DNA from: CAYOCE01 sp964402405
GTDB taxonomy: Bacteria; Pseudomonadota; Alphaproteobacteria; UBA7879
DNA length: 38,176 bases
Assembly: GCA_964402405.1 (NCBI GenBank)
Contig: CAYOCE010000007.1
Location: 1 to 38,176 of the forward strand
Direction of reading: 5' to 3'
Below are positions 32,428 to 38,176 of this stretch, piece after piece. The notes under the pieces are model-generated. The model did not search any database, was not told the DNA's origin, and worked only from the letters and a program-made list of their open reading frames with translations. The translations under genes and the position numbers were made by a program. The first letter of the stretch is position 1, and every line of letters begins with the position of its first letter.

Positions 32428-33867
32428 ATGATTATCGGACGCAAGCAAGAAATTAAGATTCTAAAGAAGGTTTATGATTCCAAAGATGCTGAATTTATAG
32501 CACTTTATGGCAGGCGTCGTATTGGAAAAACTTTTTTAATTCGTCAGATGTTTTCTAAGGAAAAGAATTATTTTGAATTAGTAGGCCTCAAGGATGGCCC
32601 CTTAAAAGAACAGCTTAAAAATTTTACGGAGGCTCTTAGCCAAACTTTTTATCAAGGTCTACCTCTTCAAATACCCTCTAGTTGGGAAGATGGCTTTAAA
32701 TTATTAACAGATGCTCTTCAAAAAATCCCCACAAACAAAAAATTGGTTTTATTTTTTGATGAACTTCCATGGCTCGCCAGCCGAAAATCCAAATTTATCC
32801 AGGCTCTTGATTACTATTGGAATAAATATTGGTCTCAAATGACCAATCTTAAGTTGATTGTTTGTGGATCTGCCGCTGCTTGGATGATCGATCATTTGAT
32901 TAACGACAAAGGGGGGCTTCATAATCGAATCACCGGTCGAATTTTATTGGAACCTTTTACCCTAAAGGAAGTTAAAGAATTTTTAAAAAGCAGGTCTATT
33001 AACTTAAAAGATGAGCAGATTGTGGATCTCTATATGGTTCTAGGGGGTGTTCCTTACTATTTAAAGTTTATTGAAAGGGGTGAATCTGCTGCCCAAATTG
33101 TATCAAGCCTTTGCTTTGACATAAATAGCCCCCTAAGGGATGAATTTCCCCGATTAATTAAATCCCTGTTTGATAAGGGGGAAACTCATTTACAAATTTT
33201 ACGATTGATCGCCAAGAGTTATTATGGAATTTCAAGAGAGAATCTTTTAAAAAAATTAAAAATGACATCAGGGGGAGCGTTTAATAAATACATAGAAGAA
33301 TTAGAAGCCGCTGGGTTTATTAAAGCCATGAGGCCATATCTCAAGAAAAAAAATTATTATCGAGCCATTGATGAATATTCTTTGTTTTATCTAAATTGGA
33401 TTGAGCCTGTTTCAACCAATGGAATTCCCAATGTTCCTCGAGATTTTTGGGTGAATCAAATTGGGCGAGGAGAATACAACGCTTGGGCAGGATATGCTTA
33501 TGAAACCATCTGTTTAACGCATACCAGGCAAATCCAGAAGGCCTTGGGTATTGAAAATCAAGTAAGGGAAATCACCAGTTGGAGAGCATCTGGAAAATCC
33601 ACCAACATGCAAGGCGCCCAAATCGATCTTCTCTTTGATCGTTTTGATCAAAGTGTTACATTATGTGAAATCAAATATACAAAAACAATTTTTACCGTTG
33701 ATAAATCCTATGCAGAGGCCCTTAAAAAGAAAATTTCCGTATTTTCAGAACATTTTCCAAAAAAGCAGATATTTCTAGCCCTGATTAGTACTCAAGGGTT
33801 TAAGAAAAACATATGGACCGAGGGATTAATTGATCAGGGTATTACGTTAGGGGATTTAATGAACTAG
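32428..33867 (+). CDS. AAA ATPase with C-terminal DUF234 nuclease-like domain
   Basis: A 479-residue STAND-like P-loop ATPase of the archaeal-type ATPase/DUF234 family (COG1672). Walker A is GRRRIGKT (28-35) and Walker B is LVLFFDELPWL near 107-117; an arginine-containing NRITGR segment follows. A winged-helix region (about 260-310) leads to the DUF234 domain, where QIDLLFDRFDQ and LCEIKYTK give a PD-(D/E)XK-like D...ExK core. These proteins are common in mobile or accessory regions; their role is not established. GAGG precedes the ATG. It may be connected with the downstream mazEF genes. Confidence 0.88.
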   Translation: MIIGRKQEIKILKKVYDSKDAEFIALYGRRRIGKTFLIRQMFSKEKNYFELVGLKDGPLKEQLKNFTEALSQTFYQGLPLQIPSSWEDGFKLLTDALQKIPTNKKLVLFFDELPWLASRKSKFIQALDYYWNKYWSQMTNLKLIVCGSAAAWMIDHLINDKGGLHNRITGRILLEPFTLKEVKEFLKSRSINLKDEQIVDLYMVLGGVPYYLKFIERGESAAQIVSSLCFDINSPLRDEFPRLIKSLFDKGETHLQILRLIAKSYYGISRENLLKKLKMTSGGAFNKYIEELEAAGFIKAMRPYLKKKNYYRAIDEYSLFYLNWIEPVSTNGIPNVPRDFWVNQIGRGEYNAWAGYAYETICLTHTRQIQKALGIENQVREITSWRASGKSTNMQGAQIDLLFDRFDQSVTLCEIKYTKTIFTVDKSYAEALKKKISVFSEHFPKKQIFLALISTQGFKKNIWTEGLIDQGITLGDLMN

Positions 33868-33890
33868 CGAGGGTCTTGACCAAAAATCTC

Positions 33891-33919
33891 TTGACAAGGA
33901 CATACTTTGTAATTACATT
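33891..33919 (+). promoter_or_regulatory. mazEF promoter
   Basis: A perfect -35 TTGACA (33891-33896), 17-base spacer, -10 TACATT (33914-33919), 27 bases before mazE. TCTTGAC occurs twice, at 33874-33880 and 33889-33895, the second covering the -35. A paired site of this kind would suit autorepression by MazE/MazF. Confidence 0.65.
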
Positions 33920-33946
33920 TTAAGAAATACTGAGGAGTTTTAAAAA

Positions 33947-34195
33947 ATGCAAATCGATCTTATTCAAATTGGGAATTCCAGGGGAATTCGTATTCCAAAA
34001 TCTTTGATTGAGCAATGTGGGCTTAAAGATTCTGTTAATATTGAAGTCAAAGATCATCAGATTATTCTTTCCCCCGTAAAAACTTCTCGTGAAGGTTGGG
34101 AAGAATCTTTTAAACAGATGGCAGCAGCTAAGGATGACCGGTTAATTTTGGATACGGATTCCGAATCATGGGATAAAACTGAATGGGAGTGGTAA
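33947..34195 (+). CDS. mazE: MazE-type antitoxin (AbrB/SpoVT fold)
   Basis: An 82-residue antitoxin. The N-terminal part has the AbrB-like swapped-hairpin DNA-binding pattern IQIGNSRGIRIPKSLIEQ, residues 6-23. The acidic C-terminal tail (about 50-82, ending DSESWDKTEWEW) would wrap the toxin. GAGGAG lies upstream of the ATG. The gene overlaps mazF by 13 bases, giving translational coupling and the usual antitoxin-first order. Confidence 0.93.
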   Translation: MQIDLIQIGNSRGIRIPKSLIEQCGLKDSVNIEVKDHQIILSPVKTSREGWEESFKQMAAAKDDRLILDTDSESWDKTEWEW

Positions 34196-34515
34196 ACATC
34201 CAAAGATTTGATGTTTTTTTGATTGCCTTAGATCCCACAAAAGGATTAGAGATTCAAAAGGCACGTCCTGCTGTCGTTGTGTCTCCTGATGAAATGAATC
34301 AGCATATTCGGACTGTTATTATTCTACCCATGACGACAAAAGGAACAACCTATAAAACAAGAATCCCCATTGTGTTTCAACAAAAAGAAGGAAAAATTGT
34401 TGTAGATCAAATCAGAACCGTTGATAAAACAAGACTAGTCAAAAAACTGGGAAAAATTACGGATGCTGAGGCAGCCTTAGTTTTGTCTACGCTGCAGGAA
34501 TTGTTTTTGTTTTAA
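34183..34515 (+). CDS. mazF: MazF/PemK-type endoribonuclease toxin
   Basis: A 110-residue mRNA interferase. Conserved features are RFDVFLIALDPTKGLEIQKARPAVVVSPDEMN at the N-terminus (conserved RP in KARPAVVV), the TVIILPMTTK strand with the catalytic Thr region, and DQIRTVDKTRL, containing the conserved Asp-Gln-x-Arg. The ATG at 34183 lies inside the end of mazE. A GCTCTAT/ATAGAGC hairpin just after the stop has no uridine tract. Confidence 0.93.
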   Translation: MGVVNIQRFDVFLIALDPTKGLEIQKARPAVVVSPDEMNQHIRTVIILPMTTKGTTYKTRIPIVFQQKEGKIVVDQIRTVDKTRLVKKLGKITDAEAALVLSTLQELFLF

Positions 34516-34568
34516 GAGCAGCTCTATAAAAATAGAGCCGGAGATTATCATTAAAAGATAAAAAAGTA

Positions 34569-35216
34569 CTATTTCCTGTAAATTCCAGTAAATTCACGAA
34601 CAGGATTATTGTTCATGGTAACGAAATCTTCTTCTAAAAACCATTCTTCGTTTAGTTCTTTGGTTAGTGACTTTACTTCGTCTCGGGAAAAATGTTTTAC
34701 AATAGCTCCTTCAGTGGTCAAATATGTTCCCATGTTTCCAAATTTTTCTAATCCTGCCTTATATTTCTCCTGATATTTTGAAGAAGAGGTCAACAAGAAG
34801 TCACAGAAATATAAAACTCCCTTTTCTTTAAGGACTCTTTTAATTTCAGAAAAAATTGCAATTTGTTGTTCTAGACTAGGAACACAACACAAAACCGTTG
34901 AAATAATAACAACATCAAATGTTTCATCAGCAAAAGGAATATGAGGTGGGTTAATAACCTGACAATCAAGATTAGGATGTATGGATTTGGCTCGAGCAAT
35001 CATCCCTGAAGAAGAGTCCACTCCTTTAAGGTTTTTAAATCCATTCTCATATAGAAAACTAAGAATGCGACCATATCCGCAACCATATTCTAAAATTTTA
35101 GATTCTTTTGTGCAAAAATTAGAAAACTCCTCAAAGTGAAAAGGATCAGAAAATTCCTTTTCTTTGCTTGCTTGATTCCAGAATTCTCTCTGATCTATTT
35201 TTAAAGCATCACTCAT
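34569..35216 (-). CDS. Class I SAM-dependent methyltransferase
   Basis: A 215-residue protein with a Methyltransf_11-type Rossmann core. Motif I is ILEYGCGYGR (41-50), the acidic end of strand 2 is GVDSSSGM, and DVVIISTVLCC precedes the helix that positions the substrate. The N-terminus (REFWNQASKEKEF) is typical of small-molecule methyltransferases. Substrate is unknown. It lies 10 bases downstream of fabF on the same strand and could be co-transcribed, yet has nothing obvious to do with fatty acid synthesis. The ribosome binding site is weak. Confidence 0.85.
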   Translation of the reverse strand: MSDALKIDQREFWNQASKEKEFSDPFHFEEFSNFCTKESKILEYGCGYGRILSFLYENGFKNLKGVDSSSGMIARAKSIHPNLDCQVINPPHIPFADETFDVVIISTVLCCVPSLEQQIAIFSEIKRVLKEKGVLYFCDFLLTSSSKYQEKYKAGLEKFGNMGTYLTTEGAIVKHFSRDEVKSLTKELNEEWFLEEDFVTMNNNPVREFTGIYRK

Positions 35217-35226
35217 ATCAAAATCT

Positions 35227-36504
35227 TTAACTATACTTCTTGAAAATCACCGACGCATTGGTGCCGCCAAATCCAAAGGAGTTGGAAATGGCCACATTTA
35301 CCGTACGTTCTTGGGCTTTGAGGGGCACAAGGTTGACACCAGCAGCTTCAGGGGCTGGGTTATGAAGATTTAACGTTGGAGGGACAAGCCCATGATTTAT
35401 GGCCAGGATGGAGAAAATAGATTCTACGCTCCCTGCTGCCCCCAACAAATGCCCAATGGATGATTTTGTAGAAGACATGGCGACATGATCCAAACAGTTG
35501 GCAAATAAACGTTTTACAGCACTCAGTTCCGCCAAATCACCCAAAGGGGTCGATGTCCCATGGGCATTGATGTAGTCAATATCTTCAACAGACATTTTTG
35601 CATTCTTAAGGGCCGCAACCATAGCGCGGTATCCGCCATTTCCATCCTCTGATGGGGCTGTCACGTGATAGGCATCCCCCGAAAGGCCGTATCCTACAAC
35701 CTCGGCATAAATCTTAGCCCCACGCTTTTTAGCATGTTCCAATTCTTCTAGAACTAGAATACCTGCGCCTTCACCCATGACAAATCCATCACGACCCTCA
35801 TCCCACGGACGAGAGGCCTCGGTTGGGCGATCATTATAGCTAGTCGATAGGGCACGAGCCGCACAGAATCCAGCGATTCCTAAACGGCAAACGGCACCTT
35901 CGGATCCCCCCGCCACCATCACATCTGCGTCTCCAAATTGAATCAAACGAGCCGCGTCGCCAATGGCATGGGCGCCTGTGGCGCAGGCCGTTACCACAGA
36001 GTGGTTAGGCCCCTTTAGGCCATGACGAATAGACACATTTCCAGAGGTGAGATTAATCAAACATGAGGGAATAAAAAATGGTGTGACGCGACGAGGGCCT
36101 TTTTCATGGAGCGTTACAGCGCTTTCATAAATCCCCTGCAGTCCTCCAATACCAGCCCCAATTAAAACGCCTGTCCGGCAACGATCTTCTTCGGACTCAG
36201 GGTGCCACCCTGCATCATCTAACGCAAGATCAGATGCTACCATGCCGTAGGCAATGTATTCGCCAATTTTCTTTTGTTCCTTGGGTTCAATCCATTCATT
36301 TAGATTGAGCATTCCTTTAGAAACAGCGTTTTCTTCATTAGATCTAGGGACTTCACCGGCCACCTGGCAAGCAAGATCACTGGATTCACATAAGGTAATA
36401 GGACCGATGCCCGAGACTCCTTTGGTTAATCTTTCCCAAACACGCTCAGTTCCCAATCCTAAAGGGGTTACTAAACCCAATCCTGTTACAACAACACGTC
36501 TCAT
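35227..36504 (-). CDS. fabF: 3-oxoacyl-ACP synthase II (FabF)
   Basis: Condensing enzyme that elongates acyl-ACP with malonyl-ACP. The catalytic triad is complete: C174 (VVTACATGAH), H315 (NAHGTSTPLGD) and H352, with the supporting K347 (STKSSIGHLLGAAGS). The 425-residue length is normal. The C-terminal SNSFGFGGTNASVIFK loop is present. GAGGTGTA-like sequence precedes the ATG. It belongs to the fabG-acpP-fabF set but is separated from acpP by a 404-base repeat-rich gap. Confidence 0.97.
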   Translation of the reverse strand: MRRVVVTGLGLVTPLGLGTERVWERLTKGVSGIGPITLCESSDLACQVAGEVPRSNEENAVSKGMLNLNEWIEPKEQKKIGEYIAYGMVASDLALDDAGWHPESEEDRCRTGVLIGAGIGGLQGIYESAVTLHEKGPRRVTPFFIPSCLINLTSGNVSIRHGLKGPNHSVVTACATGAHAIGDAARLIQFGDADVMVAGGSEGAVCRLGIAGFCAARALSTSYNDRPTEASRPWDEGRDGFVMGEGAGILVLEELEHAKKRGAKIYAEVVGYGLSGDAYHVTAPSEDGNGGYRAMVAALKNAKMSVEDIDYINAHGTSTPLGDLAELSAVKRLFANCLDHVAMSSTKSSIGHLLGAAGSVESIFSILAINHGLVPPTLNLHNPAPEAAGVNLVPLKAQERTVNVAISNSFGFGGTNASVIFKKYS

Positions 36505-36540
36505 GCTACACCTCTTAAATATTAGTTAAAGTCCAGAGTC

Positions 36541-36830
36541 TCTTTTCACCGTCATCCCGACCCCCGAGCTTTAGCTCTCTTATATCGTCATCCCAAACCG
36601 CGAGCTTCAGCGAGCGAGATTTGGCCCTCCTACGCTAAAGCTTCGGAGGACGAGGAACAGCCCGCCCACCAAAGCCTTGGCGACGGTGGGGACCCAGCAC
36701 AAAAGTGAGGACTTCGTCCTCCCATAATCCCTGGGTTCCAGCTCTCCCTCGCTATCGCTCGGGGGCCGGAATGACGACGTGAAGGAGCCGAAGCTCACTT
36801 GCCTGGGATGACAGTGATAGGTGGTTAATC
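36541..36830. repeat. GC-rich palindrome-rich array between fabF and acpP
   Basis: This gap of about 400 bases holds no credible gene. It is a mosaic of short inverted repeats, GC-rich compared with its surroundings: GAGCT-TT-AGCTC near 36565, CCCACC/GGTGGG near 36665-36690, and a perfect GAGGAC-TTC-GTCCTC (36707-36721). CGTCATCCC occurs twice near the left end, at about 36550 and 36588, and GGGATGACAG near the right end. The pattern suggests nested or repeated insertion of GTCATCC-type palindromic elements. Confidence 0.65.
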
Positions 36831-36847
36831 CCCACCAAACCAAAATG

Positions 36848-36878
36848 AAAAAAGGCAAGTCCCTTATGGAATCTTGCC
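36848..36878 (-). terminator. Rho-independent terminator of acpP
   Basis: On the minus strand GGCAAG (36878-36873) pairs with CTTGCC (36859-36854), followed by a run of six T (36853-36848). It is 30 bases after the acpP stop, so fabF is likely transcribed separately from acpP. Confidence 0.75.
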
Positions 36879-36908
36879 CTCTTGAATATCACAAAAACAA
36901 CAGAAATA

Positions 36909-37148
36909 CTATCCCTGTGTTTTTTTGGTAATATAATCAACAGCATCTTTAACTGTTTTAATTTTTTCAGCGTCTTCATCAGGGATTTCAATGTTAAACT
37001 CTTCCTCAAACGCCATAACCATTTCTACGGTGTCCAAGCTATCTGCGCCAAGATCATCAATGAAACTGGATCCTTCGGATATTTTTCCTTTATCCACGCT
37101 CAGCTTATCAGCAACAATATCTTTTACGCGATCTGCTAAATGACTCAT
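36909..37148 (-). CDS. acpP: Acyl carrier protein
   Basis: A 79-residue acidic protein with the phosphopantetheine attachment site GADSLDTVEMVMAFEEEF; S37 of the DSL motif is modified. It carries growing acyl chains in the type II fatty acid pathway and serves fabG and fabF next to it. The C-terminus (KTVKDAVDYITKK) is typical. In the 120-base gap before it, a CACCTCT-AGAGGT hairpin lies at 37194-37214, a possible weak attenuator between fabG and acpP. Confidence 0.98.
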   Translation of the reverse strand: MSHLADRVKDIVADKLSVDKGKISEGSSFIDDLGADSLDTVEMVMAFEEEFNIEIPDEDAEKIKTVKDAVDYITKKTQG

Positions 37149-37268
37149 TTATCTTTATCCTAATTCTTTAACAATTGAATACAAAAACACAACACCTCTT
37201 GAAAGGCGAGAGGTATATAGGTTCCTACCATAAACTTTTTGGGTTGACTAGTCCAAAATTTATTTTTT

Positions 37269-38009
37269 TCAAATCATTACCATGCCGCCATTCACATGAA
37301 GGGTTTGGCCTGTAATATAACTGGCTTCTTGGCTGCTTAAGAATACACAAGCCGCCGCAATATCCGAAGGATCACCGATAGCACCCATGGGGATATCCTG
37401 CAAAATCCTTTCCCTTTGGGCATCATTTAAAACATCGGTCATAGGGGATTTGATAAATCCAGGGGCGACACAATTTGCGGTGATGTTACGAGAAGCCACT
37501 TCGGCTGCTAGAGATTTTGTCATCCCAATCATGCCAGCCTTAGCCGCTGAATAGTTAACTTGTCCTGCATTGCCCGTTACCCCAACAATAGAGGTAATAT
37601 TGATGATACGGCCAAAGCGATTTTTCATCATGCCCCGAATTACGTTTCGACTTAATCGAAAGGGAACCTCTAGATTCACAAATAGAACCCTTTGAAAATC
37701 TTCGTCTTTCATACGCATAATCAGACCATCACGTGTAATACCCGCATTATTTACCAAGGTATCTATGCTCCCCATCTGGGATTCCACATGGGGGATAAGA
37801 GCATCTACTTCCTCAGGATTTTCAAAGTCCGAGGGAAAAACATGAACGCGATCCCCACCCAAATCATTGGCCAATTGCTCTAACACATCCCGCCTGCGGC
37901 CTACAATACCGATTGTGGCCCCCTGGGCATGAAAACTCCGGACAATGGCGCCCCCAATTCCCCCGGTAGCCCCGGTAATTAATACACGACGATTTTCTAA
38001 AGAAAACAT
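37269..38009 (-). CDS. fabG: 3-oxoacyl-ACP reductase FabG
   Basis: NADPH-dependent reductase of fatty acid elongation, a short-chain dehydrogenase of 246 residues. The cofactor loop is TGATGGIGGA (12-21), the NNAG motif is at 87-90, and the catalytic residues are S140, Y153 and K157 (YSAAK). The C-terminus GQTLHVNGGMVMI is characteristic of FabG. A GGGGGA ribosome binding site precedes the ATG. It leads acpP on the same strand; fabD, its common upstream neighbour, is not inside the window. Confidence 0.96.
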   Translation of the reverse strand: MFSLENRRVLITGATGGIGGAIVRSFHAQGATIGIVGRRRDVLEQLANDLGGDRVHVFPSDFENPEEVDALIPHVESQMGSIDTLVNNAGITRDGLIMRMKDEDFQRVLFVNLEVPFRLSRNVIRGMMKNRFGRIINITSIVGVTGNAGQVNYSAAKAGMIGMTKSLAAEVASRNITANCVAPGFIKSPMTDVLNDAQRERILQDIPMGAIGDPSDIAAACVFLSSQEASYITGQTLHVNGGMVMI

Positions 38010-38044
38010 ATAATTCCCCCATAGTTAAAAAATACGAATACCCT

Positions 38045-38083
38045 AAAGTAAGGAGGAAACTCTCACAGGTCAATAGGAGAGTT
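38045..38083 (-). promoter_or_regulatory. fabG promoter with overlapping palindrome
   Basis: On the minus strand: -35 TTGACC (38073-38068), 17-base spacer, -10 TACTTT (38050-38045), about 35 bases before fabG. A perfect 7-bp inverted repeat, AACTCTC (38058-38064) with GAGAGTT (38077-38083), is centred on the -35 box and could be an operator. Confidence 0.5.
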
Positions 38084-38150
38084 ACTAAGTTTCAAAGCCT
38101 TCGGAGGACAGGTCTATGTGGCGCTACACCCAGAGAAGAATCTAGATAAC

Positions 38151-38176
38151 AAAAAACCCCTTAAGACGTTAAAGTC
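38151..38176 (-). terminator. Half of a terminator cut by the right window edge
   Basis: AAAAAACCCCTTAAGAC followed by GTTAAA and GTC at the last base is one arm and loop of a hairpin whose other arm would lie beyond 38176. On the minus strand it ends in TTTTTT, so a gene on that strand probably stops just outside the window. Confidence 0.45.

Noticed and set aside
36607..37009. Open frames on the minus strand inside the fabF-acpP gap and across acpP
   Set aside because: They run through palindromic repeats or the acpP gene in another frame, have low-complexity, repeat-derived composition and lack ribosome binding sites.
1..38176. CRISPR arrays, insertion sequences or prophage genes
   Set aside because: No regularly spaced repeats, transposase, integrase or phage structural genes were recognised on either strand.

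Overview
This 38 kb window looks like a chromosomal segment of an AT-rich alphaproteobacterium, probably a host-associated lineage such as Holosporales or a relative. The evidence is a COQ9-type ubiquinone protein, a MidA/NDUFAF7-type methyltransferase, a transhydrogenase alpha subunit in the short split (PntAA) form, a UvrA whose first zinc module reads CPES instead of CxxC (from memory an alphaproteobacterial trait), and the fabG-acpP-fabF cluster with mltG nearby. The order-level placement is inference from gene style and repeat content; no rRNA or tRNA gene was seen.

Layout. 1-2091 (minus): the start codon of a gene leaving to the left, a concentrative nucleoside transporter, and a HepT/MntA-type (HEPN/MNT) toxin-antitoxin pair apparently co-transcribed with it. 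2180-4818 (plus): a REP-type repeat, an unlisted 40-residue membrane peptide, rmuC, and a pntAA without its usual partners. 4942-9147: coq9 (minus), then lgt, a midA-like gene, pgeF and a DUF4239-like membrane protein (plus). 9181-12710: uvrA (minus), divergent from a small secreted protein of unknown function. 12898-18414: dnaB, dnaG and rpoD, a replication/transcription block.

18389-25740: a compact type IV pilus locus, with prepilin peptidase on the minus strand, three tandem pilin paralogues, a PilO2-like and a PilP-like accessory protein, a secretion ATPase and a polytopic inner-membrane protein. Gene order and the small accessory proteins suggest a type IVb (R64 thin-pilus-like) machine; no secretin gene is present. 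25841-30100: lolA, a coiled-coil periplasmic protein with internal helical repeats (minus), a 572-base gap holding a likely small RNA gene on the minus strand, pal, and an EamA-family transporter.

30242-38009: envelope and lipid synthesis genes on the minus strand (a DUF218-like exported protein, mltG, fabF, acpP, fabG). Between mltG and fabF lies a roughly 3 kb accessory insert with an AAA ATPase/DUF234 protein, MazE/MazF and a class I methyltransferase. The mltG/ATPase intergenic region holds two divergent promoters inside a symmetric array of TTTGGC motifs.

Small GC-rich palindromic repeats recur between genes. Several strong sigma-70-type promoters (uvrA, pal, mazEF, mltG, ATPase) can be read directly. 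Gene functions rest on motif recognition from the translated sequence; no database search was run.
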